From: DASXMX01 sp036794395 | GTDB lineage: Bacteria; Planctomycetota; Phycisphaerae; Tepidisphaerales; Tepidisphaeraceae | DNA length: 30,085 bases | Direction: 5' to 3' | NCBI GenBank assembly: GCA_036794395.1 | Contig: DAIRGS010000053.1 | Span: 1 to 30,085, forward strand | In this document: positions 6,946 through 14,882 of the stretch, piece after piece | Layout: every line of letters begins with the position of its first letter | How positions within the stretch are numbered: the stretch's first letter is position 1 | The notes under the pieces: model-generated | Database searches by the model: none | What the model was told of the DNA's origin: nothing | What the model saw: only the letters and a program-made list of their open reading frames with translations | Program-made: the position numbers and the translations under genes

Positions 6946-8553
6946 CTATTTGATCAAAATGGGCATGCTTATGGGATTGCTGAACGTGAAGGATTCGCCT
7001 TTCTTGCAAATGCGAATGTACACGACCACTACCACATCTCTGGAATCTTTGATCTGGGCGAGTTCGGTCCAGCCGTTCTTAAGAAGTTTTTGCCGGTTGG
7101 TGACACGACCCCTCGCCCCCGGTCGGTCGAGCCAGGCAGGAAAACTGGCCACCATCACCGCTCCGTCCTGGGTGACGAGCAACGTGGAGTTTGGTTTGGT
7201 TTTACCGATCTGCCAGGACCGGCCTGACAAGCTGGGTGGAATGCCGCCCCATGTATCGAACCGCTTCAGGCGCTCGATCCATATAATTTTTCCACCTTCG
7301 ACGAGCGGCTCCCAGGCAGTCCATTCTCCGTCGCCGGAGATTTCTCCGGCGCGGGCCGTTTTCAGAAGCGATTCGGGGCTGCCATTGGCCGGCACGTCGC
7401 CGGAGGTGGTGTTACTTTTGGCTACTGTGGCGCGGGCAGCGGCGGGGACCGAGTCGGGGGTTGGAGCATTCTTGTCCGGGGTGATGTTCCAGGCTTTGGC
7501 GGTTTCGGCGAGCTGCACGTCGAGTTCGGCGACGGCGGAGGCGAACAGGGCGAGGGACTCCTGCAATTTTCCGCGGAAGACGAGCTTGGAGTTGTCTTCC
7601 TTCGCCTTGTCGCGGTCCAAAGCATTGCGGTAATTGTCGACGACGATGGAACATTCCTCGGAGAGCTGTTTGCACAGCGTCTTGATCGCGTCGGTTTGCT
7701 TTTTGGTGTCGTCTTTGAGATCGGTGGCGAGCAAGCTGTCGGCCAGCGAGGCGCGAAGCGTTGCGTAGGCCGCCTTCATGCGCGGGCTCAGGTCGGCGAA
7801 GGTGGCATCCTGATCGGACTCGATCGAATCCAAACCATCGGAAGCGGCTTTGTCGGAGGTGCGGAGGAAGAGGATCAGGGGCCGGAGCAGTTCGGCGCGG
7901 GAATCGGACTTGGACGCGGACCTGAGCTTGAAACGGCACTGGGGTTCGTCGGCGATTTCGCGGTCCTTAACGCGCTCCCAGGCGAGCTGGGCCCAAAGAC
8001 GGCTTTGATCGGCTTCGTGCTTCTGCCGGCGGGCGAGCAACGCGGCCTGGTCCTGGGCGAGCGAGGCGACCTGCTCCTTGGCGCGGGCGATCTGGTCGTT
8101 GTTTGCTTTGTAGATGTAGTTGAACTGGGTGGGCCGCTGGATGGGATGGTTTCCCTCCGTGACATGAATATCTGTGCGGCCGTTGCGTGATTCGGAATGA
8201 TAGGTGCCTTCGGAATACGGAATATAGAAGCTGCGGGCGGTCTTGCCGTAGAAGTCCTGCCAGCCGACGGGCCCGCCGCCTTTGCGGTTCATGATGTCGT
8301 TGCCCTTTTGACTGGTATCGATACGGTCGTATGCGAGACCGACTTTGTAGCCGGTGCGGACGAGGGCGAGATTCAGGGCTTTGATGTTGGCTTCGGCATC
8401 GGAGAGCTGAAGGAGAAGGGATTGCTGGCGCTGGCTGAGCACCTCTTCGGTTTCAGGGGGTTTGGGGGGTGGATCGGCTGGGGCGGCCGGGGTTGCAGCC
8501 GGAACCGTCAACAAGCCAAGCATCAATGCCGCAATATTCCATCGTAAACGCAT
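6946..8553 (-). CDS. Secreted or periplasmic protein with coiled-coil-like core, unknown function
   Basis: The protein starts at the ATG at 8551-8553, preceded by AGGAGA at the right distance; a GTG at 8607 overlapping the previous stop would place a polar tail in front of the signal peptide and is rejected. The 535-residue product opens with MRLRWNIAALMLGLLTVPAATPAAPA, a signal peptide (no lipobox Cys). Residues 25-60 are proline-rich and then helical (LSQRQQSLLLQLSDAEANIKALNLAL). The middle is Ala/Gln/Arg/Glu-rich and predicted helical (about 130-360). The last 130 residues (from about GDGEWTAWEPLVEGGKIIW) look like a compact beta-rich domain. I do not recognise a family. It lies between the two kinases, about 50 bases after the first, so it may be a periplasmic partner of their outer domains; that is inference. 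Confidence 0.7.
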   Translation of the reverse strand: MRLRWNIAALMLGLLTVPAATPAAPADPPPKPPETEEVLSQRQQSLLLQLSDAEANIKALNLALVRTGYKVGLAYDRIDTSQKGNDIMNRKGGGPVGWQDFYGKTARSFYIPYSEGTYHSESRNGRTDIHVTEGNHPIQRPTQFNYIYKANNDQIARAKEQVASLAQDQAALLARRQKHEADQSRLWAQLAWERVKDREIADEPQCRFKLRSASKSDSRAELLRPLILFLRTSDKAASDGLDSIESDQDATFADLSPRMKAAYATLRASLADSLLATDLKDDTKKQTDAIKTLCKQLSEECSIVVDNYRNALDRDKAKEDNSKLVFRGKLQESLALFASAVAELDVQLAETAKAWNITPDKNAPTPDSVPAAARATVAKSNTTSGDVPANGSPESLLKTARAGEISGDGEWTAWEPLVEGGKIIWIERLKRFDTWGGIPPSLSGRSWQIGKTKPNSTLLVTQDGAVMVASFPAWLDRPGARGRVTNRQKLLKNGWTELAQIKDSRDVVVVVYIRICKKGESFTFSNPISMPILIK

Positions 8554-8557
8554 GCGT

Positions 8558-8563
8558 TCTCCT
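8558..8563 (-). promoter_or_regulatory. Ribosome-binding site that fixes the secreted protein's start
   Basis: On the minus strand this reads AGGAGA, four bases before the ATG at 8553. It decides between that ATG (signal peptide at the very N-terminus) and the GTG at 8607. Confidence 0.75.
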
Positions 8564-8603
8564 TGCTCGTGATACCTACAAAGCCGTCCTTGCCCCGTGA
8601 GGC

Positions 8604-11426
8604 TCACGGCAATTCCAGAATCTCGATGTTTCGGTAACTGATAGTACCGATATGCTTCTGAATGCCGACGTGTCCTCTCAATCGGTTCAGACCCGGCACT
8701 GTTCCGTCAGACAGGGTCGCGCCTTGAGCAACCGCCTGGTCGCAGATCTGCGTCCCGTTGATCGAGGCCTTAATCCGGTGCCCGCGCACCTCAATTTCCA
8801 GCTGGTTCCAAGACCCGGTCGGCCTTACTGGGGCGGCGCGTTGCGGGCGAACAAACATGCGATCGATGATCCAATGCATGGTGCCTGTTTCTTCGCCGCG
8901 ATCGTTCGCCTTTTCTTTAAGCTTTAACTGGGGATGGTCAAACATTCGTTGGCCGTTGGCTTGCGGAACGAACTCGCCGGTGCTTGCGCGCACCGCAATC
9001 GCACCTCCGGACCCGCGTTCGAATTTGAACTCCAAATGGAGCGAGAAGTTGGAATACTCTTTTTGCGTGAGAAGGTAGCTTCTGGTTCTGTCGTTCGAAC
9101 CGGCGGCAACGATAGCACCTCCCTCAACACGAAAGTTTTGCTCGTCTCCGCCGTCAACGAACCAGCCGGTAAGGTCTTTGCCGTTGAAGAGATCTGTCCA
9201 TCGTTCTGTCGACGCGGGCGGCGGCTGGACTGGCGCAGCAATTGCCTCAGGTTGTTTGGCGGACTCGGCGCTTCTGGAAATGACCGGGCTTGCCGGGGAG
9301 AGCATTCGGCCTGTGCCGCTGACTTCGACAACCTGCGCTGATTCGATACGGATGCCGCTCAGCCGGCCGTAGAAACCGAGCGTGTCAGTGCGGCGAAGGG
9401 CCATTTCCGGGGAAACGTCCCAGTTGCGGAAATCGGTCTCGACTTTGCAAATGAGTTTATTGTCGACGTAGCCTTCGATTCGGCCATTCCGCACTTTCAC
9501 CTCGGAGACGTGCGGCCCGGCGTCGGGAAGGCTGAATGGGGTGGCTGTCTCGTTGGCATTTGCCAGGCGTCCATCGATTCGATCGAAGCCGCACAATGAA
9601 TTTCCCCAGCCGGCGACTTCCCAGCCGTATCTGTGGCCCGAGGCGCATCCGGTCAAAACCATGCCTCGCTGGCCCTCGGTTCGGACGAAGCGGACGATAT
9701 AGTCGTACTCGTCGGGAGGCACGTAGGGGAATTCAATCCGAGTGTTTTCGGCGGGCGAGCAGAGCAGCGCGCCGGAACCGGCTTCCCGTTTCCATTCGCC
9801 GGCGACAGCATCGCGAGCGGGGTCCACCATTTTGAGCAAATCGATGGACCTGGGCGTCGCGGGAGTGGGGACGAGGGGCATCGACTTGTGTAAATCGGCC
9901 GGGGCCGGTGCGGGAGCCACCAGTTGAGTTGACGGCGCGAGTTTAGGTGGCGCAGTGATCGCGGCACTGGGTGGCGAAATCGCCACGGTCTGCCCGGCGG
10001 GCGTGGGATCGGTTTGCAGGACCCGTGCCCAAAGCGTTTTGATATCGGCGCGGTGTCTGTAGCCCACAATCGCCACAAAACCGAAGAGGGCGAGGATCAC
10101 AGCGCGGCGCGACCACAATTTGATCCAATGCTGCATGACGCGGCGCGGCGGCAGAAGGAACTCTATCGCCGCTGCCACAAACGAGCCGCCTTTTGCCGCC
10201 AGAGACTTGGCGAGGCGCGACGCCTTCTTGATCCACGGCGGCAACGACGGCTCGACTTGTTCGGTCTCGGGCGCCTGCGGCTGGCGGCCGAGGAGGTAAT
10301 TGGTGATGTCGCGTTTGAACTCGCCGGCGTTCTGATACCGTTCGTGGCGTTGTTTGGAGAGGGCCTTGAGCACGATTCGTTCGATGGTCTGGTTTACCGC
10401 CGTGGGATGAACGCGTGGGACGCGGCTATCGGCCTGGGCCTTGCGCGCCGCGGCGGCGATCACCTTGCTGGGCGGAGTTGGGGCGGCGGTGAGGATGTTG
10501 TTCAACACGTCGCGGATGTTCCCCGCCACCGCATACGGGAACTGGCCGCCGGTCAGCACCTGGTAAAGGATGACGCCCAGGCTGTAGACATCGGTGCGAG
10601 CGTCGATTTTGTCGGGATCGCCCTCGGCCTGCTCGGGGCTGCACCAGGGGAGGCTGCCCATGAATTCGCCGGTGATGCTGAGGGGTTTTTCGTCTGCGAC
10701 GAGCGGATTTAGAGCGGCGCGCGCCAGTCCAAAATCCAGGACATGGGGCTCGCCCCGCTCATCAACGCGGATATTTCCCGGCTTGAGATCGCGATGCACG
10801 ATCCCTTGTTGATGGGCGGCGTTCACGGCATCGCAGATCTTGAGGAACATCCGCAGGAGCTTACTGGGGTCGTCGGGGTCTTTCTGCTGGCGGCGGAGCA
10901 TGTACTTGCCCAGGTCCATCCCGGCGATGTAATTCATGACGATGTACCGGCTGCCATCGGCCGCCTGGCCGGTGTCGATGATCGTCACGATGTTGGGATG
11001 GTTCAGGGCGGCGAGCACTTGAACCTCGCGCTGGAACCGGGCGAGCTTTCGCTCGTCGGCGAGCGGTCCTTCGCGGAGGACTTTCAGGGCGACCTTGCGG
11101 CCGGTGCTCAATTGAGTGGCGAGGTAGACGACGCCCTGGCCGCCGCGGTTCAGCTCTTGAAGAATCGAGTAGCCGGGGACGCGGGACACGCGCGGCGGCG
11201 ACTCGACGGTTCGGTCGGCGGAGGCTTCGGTTGCCCTACGGCGGGCGGCTTCGATCCGGCGAAGTTTTTCCAATTCCTGGCCGAGTTCGGGCATCAATTG
11301 GGGATGGGCCTGGATGATGTTGTCGTTTGCGACGTCGCGCCCGGCCGCGCGGGCGGCGCGCACGTCTTCGATGAGGCGTGCGATCGCGGCGGCGCGTGAC
11401 GATGATGATTCGGAACCCGATTCCAT
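8604..11426 (-). CDS. Transmembrane Ser/Thr protein kinase fused to DUF1080 (3-keto-disaccharide hydrolase/LamG-like) domain
   Basis: This 940-residue receptor-like kinase has the same numbering as its neighbour through the catalytic domain: glycine loop 92-101, Lys115 (VALKVL), HRDLKPGN 211-218 and DFG 231-233, all intact. A membrane helix lies at about 440-460 (AVILALFGFVAIVGY) after a basic linker. The outer part has a Pro/Ala-rich stalk (about 475-525), a sandwich-like region homologous to the other kinase (RIEFPYVPPDEYDY), then from about 744 the C-terminal DUF1080 domain (WTDLFNGKDLTGW, FNFSLH-type strands, GHVGIQKHIGTISYRNIEI). DUF1080 domains are glycan-related or lectin-like folds common in Planctomycetota. 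The gene follows the sigma-factor gene by 47 bases, which strongly suggests an operon. The sensed ligand could be a carbohydrate; this is inference from the domain. Confidence 0.93.
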   Translation of the reverse strand: MESGSESSSSRAAAIARLIEDVRAARAAGRDVANDNIIQAHPQLMPELGQELEKLRRIEAARRRATEASADRTVESPPRVSRVPGYSILQELNRGGQGVVYLATQLSTGRKVALKVLREGPLADERKLARFQREVQVLAALNHPNIVTIIDTGQAADGSRYIVMNYIAGMDLGKYMLRRQQKDPDDPSKLLRMFLKICDAVNAAHQQGIVHRDLKPGNIRVDERGEPHVLDFGLARAALNPLVADEKPLSITGEFMGSLPWCSPEQAEGDPDKIDARTDVYSLGVILYQVLTGGQFPYAVAGNIRDVLNNILTAAPTPPSKVIAAAARKAQADSRVPRVHPTAVNQTIERIVLKALSKQRHERYQNAGEFKRDITNYLLGRQPQAPETEQVEPSLPPWIKKASRLAKSLAAKGGSFVAAAIEFLLPPRRVMQHWIKLWSRRAVILALFGFVAIVGYRHRADIKTLWARVLQTDPTPAGQTVAISPPSAAITAPPKLAPSTQLVAPAPAPADLHKSMPLVPTPATPRSIDLLKMVDPARDAVAGEWKREAGSGALLCSPAENTRIEFPYVPPDEYDYIVRFVRTEGQRGMVLTGCASGHRYGWEVAGWGNSLCGFDRIDGRLANANETATPFSLPDAGPHVSEVKVRNGRIEGYVDNKLICKVETDFRNWDVSPEMALRRTDTLGFYGRLSGIRIESAQVVEVSGTGRMLSPASPVISRSAESAKQPEAIAAPVQPPPASTERWTDLFNGKDLTGWFVDGGDEQNFRVEGGAIVAAGSNDRTRSYLLTQKEYSNFSLHLEFKFERGSGGAIAVRASTGEFVPQANGQRMFDHPQLKLKEKANDRGEETGTMHWIIDRMFVRPQRAAPVRPTGSWNQLEIEVRGHRIKASINGTQICDQAVAQGATLSDGTVPGLNRLRGHVGIQKHIGTISYRNIEILELP

Positions 11427-11473
11427 TGTGCCTTTTGCCCTTCAACAGCATGAACAACAACGCGCCGGAAGCG

Positions 11474-12103
11474 TCACGCACCGGCGGAAAACTCGTTGCC
11501 GACTGCCGCCCGTAACTCTCTTACAGCCCGGTGGATAAGCATTTTGACGGCACCGAGATTTTTTCCGGTTCGCTCGGCAACCTCCTGAATACTGAGGCCG
11601 TGGCCGTATCGAAGTTCGATGGCCTGGCGTCTTGCGGGCTCGAGGCCGGCAAGCGCGGTGTTGATGGCGACGAAGGCCTCTTTTCTACGGACGATGCGGC
11701 TGGGGGTGGATTGATCGGCGGCGAGGAGATTTAGAATTGAGCTGGCCGTGGCATTGGGATCATTTGAGGCAATCGCTTTGACGCCGGTTCGACCGCCACC
11801 CCGTTTGAGGGCGTTTCGGACTTTGATGAGGTTGAGGTATCGGGTGCGCGCGATTGTTTTGAGCCACGCGAAAAAAGCCGTGCTCCCTCGCGCCTCGATA
11901 TGGGTAGCCTGGCGAAATGCCTGAATGAGCGTTTCCTGAAGGACATCTTCGGAGGTGATTCCCGCGGCTGGACTTCGGCATAACGAATTCTTAATGAACA
12001 AGAAGAGAGGATCGTGAAAATGGAGGAGCAGCGATTCGAGGGCCGCGCGGTTTCCGGCGGCGGCGTCACTGACCAGGTTGTCGACCCCATTTTGCGCGTG
12101 CAA
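11474..12103 (-). CDS. RNA polymerase sigma factor, ECF-like (sigma-70 family)
   Basis: This 209-residue sigma factor has region 2 at about residues 20-95 (DPLFLFIKN...SEDVLQETLIQAFRQ and AFFAWLKTIARTRYLNLIK) and region 4 at about 146-200 (LEPARRQAIELRYGHGLSIQEVAERTGKNLGAVKMLIHRAVREL), with a long linker and no region 3, as in ECF sigmas. The start is TTG at 12101-12103, backed by GGGAG six bases before it; no ATG or GTG in frame fits as well. It is the first gene of a block with two transmembrane kinases and a secreted protein. ECF sigmas adjacent to Ser/Thr kinases are a known planctomycete theme, in which the kinase probably controls the sigma in place of a classical anti-sigma factor. No anti-sigma gene is present here, which agrees with that view. 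Confidence 0.92.
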   Translation of the reverse strand: MHAQNGVDNLVSDAAAGNRAALESLLLHFHDPLFLFIKNSLCRSPAAGITSEDVLQETLIQAFRQATHIEARGSTAFFAWLKTIARTRYLNLIKVRNALKRGGGRTGVKAIASNDPNATASSILNLLAADQSTPSRIVRRKEAFVAINTALAGLEPARRQAIELRYGHGLSIQEVAERTGKNLGAVKMLIHRAVRELRAAVGNEFSAGA

Positions 12104-12109
12104 ATGTCA

Positions 12110-12114
12110 CTCCC
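12110..12114 (-). promoter_or_regulatory. Ribosome-binding site supporting a TTG start
   Basis: GGGAG on the minus strand lies six bases ahead of the TTG at 12103 and supports this rare start codon for the sigma factor. Confidence 0.6.
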
Positions 12115-12220
12115 GCCGCAATGTGACTTGCCATCATAACGCAGCATGTTCGTACAACGCCAGAAATGTGTGCGCACCCCCTTGGCTGCAAGCCCAGACG
12201 CGTCGGGGAAGGATGAAAAA

Positions 12221-12271
12221 CGATTTGTCTTGGAGCAACTTGAGTTACGGAAGTTGCGACCGGCCCATGAG
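12221..12271 (-). pseudogene. Degenerate copy of the gltD 3' end
   Basis: Read on the minus strand this gives MGRSQLP-stop-LKL, against the true GltD end MGRSQLPYLKLF at 13375-13413. The core 12233-12271 matches 13378-13416 at 32 of 39 bases; extended to 12221 the match is 38 of 51. The Tyr codon has become TAA and the normal stop is lost. It has no start, length or ribosome-binding site of its own, so it is a remnant, not a gene. Confidence 0.65.
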
Positions 12272-12273
12272 GA

Positions 12274-12308
12274 TGGGAGATGAGGATACGACCAATGTCG
12301 CGGAGCAT
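12274..12308 (-). pseudogene. Fragment of an hpt 5' end
   Basis: These 35 bases match hpt 4477-4511 at 31 positions, starting exactly at the ATG and encoding MLRDIGRILIS against MLRDIDRILIS. Similarity ends abruptly two bases from the gltD remnant, on the same strand but in another frame, and does not extend upstream of the ATG. It looks like one side of a deletion or recombination joint. Confidence 0.7.
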
Positions 12309-12313
12309 TGGGT

Positions 12314-12934
12314 TTAGCCGTTCAACATTTTGATGAGATTTGCAACCAGGCTCGCAATCTGTGGAATGCGAGTCAAGGAGTCGACAATGGCGGCGATAAG
12401 ATTGCGATCGGGTTCCGGCTTTTCAAGTTGAAGGCGCAGGAGATTTAGTAACGTATTGGCTTCCAGTTGGCGAGCGCTTCCGAGCGACGTGTCGGATCGC
12501 AAGCGGTTTTCGATCTCGTCGATCAGGCTGAACACGGATGCACGCTCTTGCCTGGGGGTAGAGGGCGAATTTGCGGTGGCCTGAGTATGCCCAGCGGCGA
12601 CCTGATTGTTGTCGCCGATCACAGTGACGTTGAAAAAATTGCCGGGATGATCCGATACATCCCTGGTGATGCCGCGCCCCTCCTCGACATATAGTCTTCC
12701 TTCACCGGTCAGCTGAGCCTGAATACCGCCATATGTAAAAATACATTCGGCCAATCCGCGTGTTTGAAGAACTTTCGCGGCGTCAAACACCCAGCCCGAT
12801 GGAACCGATTCCCGAATCTGCCGTGCGATTGCGTTTAAATCAAAAAAGCGATCACCTTCCTGAAGATCGAGCTCGTAGAGGCGCACTACCAATAAATCGA
12901 TGAACTGCGAAAATCGTAATGCGGTTGCAGGCAT
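12314..12934 (-). CDS. Unknown protein with winged-helix-like N-terminus and GDNNQV motif
   Basis: This 206-residue cytoplasmic protein is not one I can name. Residues about 10-85 (FIDLLVVRLYEL, NAIARQI, VFDAAKVLQTRGLAE, AQLTGEGRLYVEE) have the helix-helix-wing pattern of a winged-helix domain, including the typical LT.EG..Y turn. Residues 101-115 carry FNVTVIGDNNQVAAG, a short beta motif found in various bacterial effector- and NTPase-associated proteins. A low-complexity Ser/Thr/Pro/Gln linker (about 117-131) leads to a helical C-terminal domain (about 132-206: FSLIDEIENRL, EANTLLNLLRLQLEKPEPDRNLIAAIVDSLTRI). It starts 12 bases after the retropepsin-like gene, so the two are very likely one operon. 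It may be a regulator or a substrate of the protease; this is inference. Confidence 0.75.
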   Translation of the reverse strand: MPATALRFSQFIDLLVVRLYELDLQEGDRFFDLNAIARQIRESVPSGWVFDAAKVLQTRGLAECIFTYGGIQAQLTGEGRLYVEEGRGITRDVSDHPGNFFNVTVIGDNNQVAAGHTQATANSPSTPRQERASVFSLIDEIENRLRSDTSLGSARQLEANTLLNLLRLQLEKPEPDRNLIAAIVDSLTRIPQIASLVANLIKMLNG

Positions 12935-12946
12935 CTTACCTCACAG

Positions 12947-13357
12947 TCAAAAACGCAACTCGACGCGTTTGTCCAAGGTGCGTTCGAGAAATACAACCTC
13001 GTTGAACATTCCGAAAACTCCGGTCCTGCCCAAGAGGGCGTAACCGAGTTTGATATCGTCAACAAACACAACCGACGCCTTAAGTCTATGGTCGTGCAGG
13101 CGAAGATGACAATCGATCACTCGCCCAATCGTGGCGGAGCCACCAAAAGTGACCATGAAATCCCGGCCGCGAGATAGATCGATTCCTGCGTCAGCCGCGC
13201 TGCTTTTTAGGAAAAATGGATGAGTCGCGCCACTGTCAATCGCCGCAATCACGGGGACTGTACGCGCGGGCCCGACTAATCCGACGGTGCACAATGGCAA
13301 AGACTCCAAGCCCCATGGCCGGCTTTGCATCCGATATGGAAAGCTAAGTCTGGGCAT
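12947..13357 (-). CDS. Retropepsin-like aspartic protease (clan AA)
   Basis: This 136-residue protein has the catalytic motif IDSGAT at 40-45 (Asp41-Ser-Gly). Hydrophobic strands follow, then the second-half hydrophobic-hydrophobic-Gly signature YALLGRTGVF (106-115), the standard plan of single-domain retropepsins, which act as homodimers. The opening LSFPYR and the closing VVFLERTLDKRVELRF also fit small bacterial clan AA proteases. There is no signal peptide, so it acts in the cytoplasm. The gene starts 18 bases beyond the gltD stop and precedes the GDNNQV gene by 12 bases. Nothing shows what it cuts; its operon partner, with an exposed low-complexity linker, is the obvious candidate (inference). 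Confidence 0.8.
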   Translation of the reverse strand: MPRLSFPYRMQSRPWGLESLPLCTVGLVGPARTVPVIAAIDSGATHPFFLKSSAADAGIDLSRGRDFMVTFGGSATIGRVIDCHLRLHDHRLKASVVFVDDIKLGYALLGRTGVFGMFNEVVFLERTLDKRVELRF

Positions 13358-13374
13358 TCGTCCCCCGATTAAGT

Positions 13375-14844
13375 TCAGAACAACTTCAGATAGGGAAGTT
13401 GTGACCTTCCCATGAGATACTGATCGACGCCGTGGGCGGCGCAGCGGCCTTCGCTGATGGCCCAGACGATGAGGGATTGGCCGCGGCGCATGTCACCGGC
13501 GGAGAAGACGCCGGGGAGGCTGGTCATGTAGTTGTCGTCGACGATGACGTTGCCGCGGGGATCGAGCTTGAGACCGAGCTGCTGGATGGGGCCGGGATGC
13601 TCGGGGTGAATGAAGCCGAGGGCGAGAAGGCAGAGGTCGCAATCGAGGGTGAATTCTGAGCCGGGAACTTCCTTCATGGCGTAGCGGCCATCGGCGCCTT
13701 TGTTCCATTCGAGGCGAACGGCGTCGAGTTTATTCACGACGCCGTTTTCACCGGAGAAGCTCTTGGTATTGATGCTGAAATCGCGGACATCGCCGCCGTA
13801 GCCGAAGGCGGCTTCTTCGTGGGCGGAGCTGGTGCGGTAGATCATGGGCCAGTTGGGCCAGGGCATGTCGTCGTTGCGGGCTTCGGGGGGTCGGGGAAGA
13901 AGTTCGAACTGTTTGATGGACTTGGCGCCCTGGCGCTGGGCGGTACCGAGGCAGTCGGCACCGGTGTCGCCACCGCCGAGGATGATGACGTTTTTATCCT
14001 TGGCGCTGATGAATTCATGGTCGGCGATGGTGTCGCCGAGGTTCCGCTTGTTTTGGAGCGGGAGGTAATCCATCGCTTTGAAGATGCCGTTGAGTTCACG
14101 GCCGGGCACCTTGAGATCGCGCGCTTCGGTTGCGCCGCCGCATAGGACGATGGCGTCGAAATCGCGGCGGAGGTCTTCGATCTTGATATCCTGGCCGACG
14201 TTGGAGTTGGTTTTGAAGGTGATGCCTTCTTCTTCCATGAGCTTGACGCGGCGCTCGACGACTTTCTTTTCGAGCTTGAAGTTTGGGATGCCGTACATGA
14301 GCAGGCCACCGATGCGATCGGCGCGCTCGAAAACGGTGACGAGATGGCCGGCTTTGTTGAGCTGTGCGGCGGCGGCCAATCCAGCCGGGCCGGAGCCGAC
14401 GACGGCGACCTTTTTCCCGGTGCGCTTCTCAGGGGGATGCGGTTTGACCCAGCCTTCGGCGAAGGCGCGATCGATGATGTTCTGTTCGATGAGTTTGATT
14501 GTGACGGGCTTCTCATTGATGCCCAGGACGCAGGCTTCCTCGCAGGGGGCGGGGCAAACGCGGCCGGTGAATTCGGGGAAGTTGTTGGTCTTGAACAACA
14601 TCGCCAGGGCATCGTGCCAGCGGTTTTTGTAAACCAGATCGTTCCACTCGGGGATGATGTTGCCAAGGGGGCAGCCGTTGTTGCAGAAGGGGATGCCGCA
14701 GTCCATGCAGCGAGCGCCCTGGGCGCGGAGCTTGTCTTCTGGGAAGTCGTGGTAGACCTCTTCCCAGTCGAGGATGCGCAGCTCGATTGGCCGTCGCTTG
14801 GGCAACTCGCGGGTGATCTCTTTGAAACCGGTGGGCTTACCCAT
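13375..14844 (-). CDS. gltD: Glutamate synthase (NADPH-type) small subunit
   Basis: GltD passes electrons from NAD(P)H through FAD and two [4Fe-4S] clusters to the large subunit, which makes glutamate from glutamine and 2-oxoglutarate. The 489-residue length is normal. N-terminal cluster cysteines are visible at 45, 48, 53 and 57 (CMDCGIPFCNNGCP) and again at 96, 100 and 104 (VCPAPCEEAC). The FAD-binding Rossmann motif VAVVGSGPAGLAAA lies near 146-159, and a second nucleotide motif VIILGGGDTGADCLG in the central part binds NAD(P)H. The C-terminal FSAGDMRRGQSLIVWAI segment is characteristic. It is downstream of gltB on the same strand but separated from it by two small genes, which is unusual. 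A degenerate copy of its last codons lies at 12233-12268. Confidence 0.97.
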   Translation of the reverse strand: MGKPTGFKEITRELPKRRPIELRILDWEEVYHDFPEDKLRAQGARCMDCGIPFCNNGCPLGNIIPEWNDLVYKNRWHDALAMLFKTNNFPEFTGRVCPAPCEEACVLGINEKPVTIKLIEQNIIDRAFAEGWVKPHPPEKRTGKKVAVVGSGPAGLAAAAQLNKAGHLVTVFERADRIGGLLMYGIPNFKLEKKVVERRVKLMEEEGITFKTNSNVGQDIKIEDLRRDFDAIVLCGGATEARDLKVPGRELNGIFKAMDYLPLQNKRNLGDTIADHEFISAKDKNVIILGGGDTGADCLGTAQRQGAKSIKQFELLPRPPEARNDDMPWPNWPMIYRTSSAHEEAAFGYGGDVRDFSINTKSFSGENGVVNKLDAVRLEWNKGADGRYAMKEVPGSEFTLDCDLCLLALGFIHPEHPGPIQQLGLKLDPRGNVIVDDNYMTSLPGVFSAGDMRRGQSLIVWAISEGRCAAHGVDQYLMGRSQLPYLKLF

Positions 14845-14882
14845 TGATAAGAACTTCCAAAAAGGACTGTAATTTCAGCCGT

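Noticed and set aside
12066..12308. 80-codon minus-strand frame starting MLRDIGRILIS
   Set aside because: Only the first 11 codons resemble anything (hpt); the rest crosses the gltD remnant out of frame and the sigma-gene leader. Treated as a remnant.
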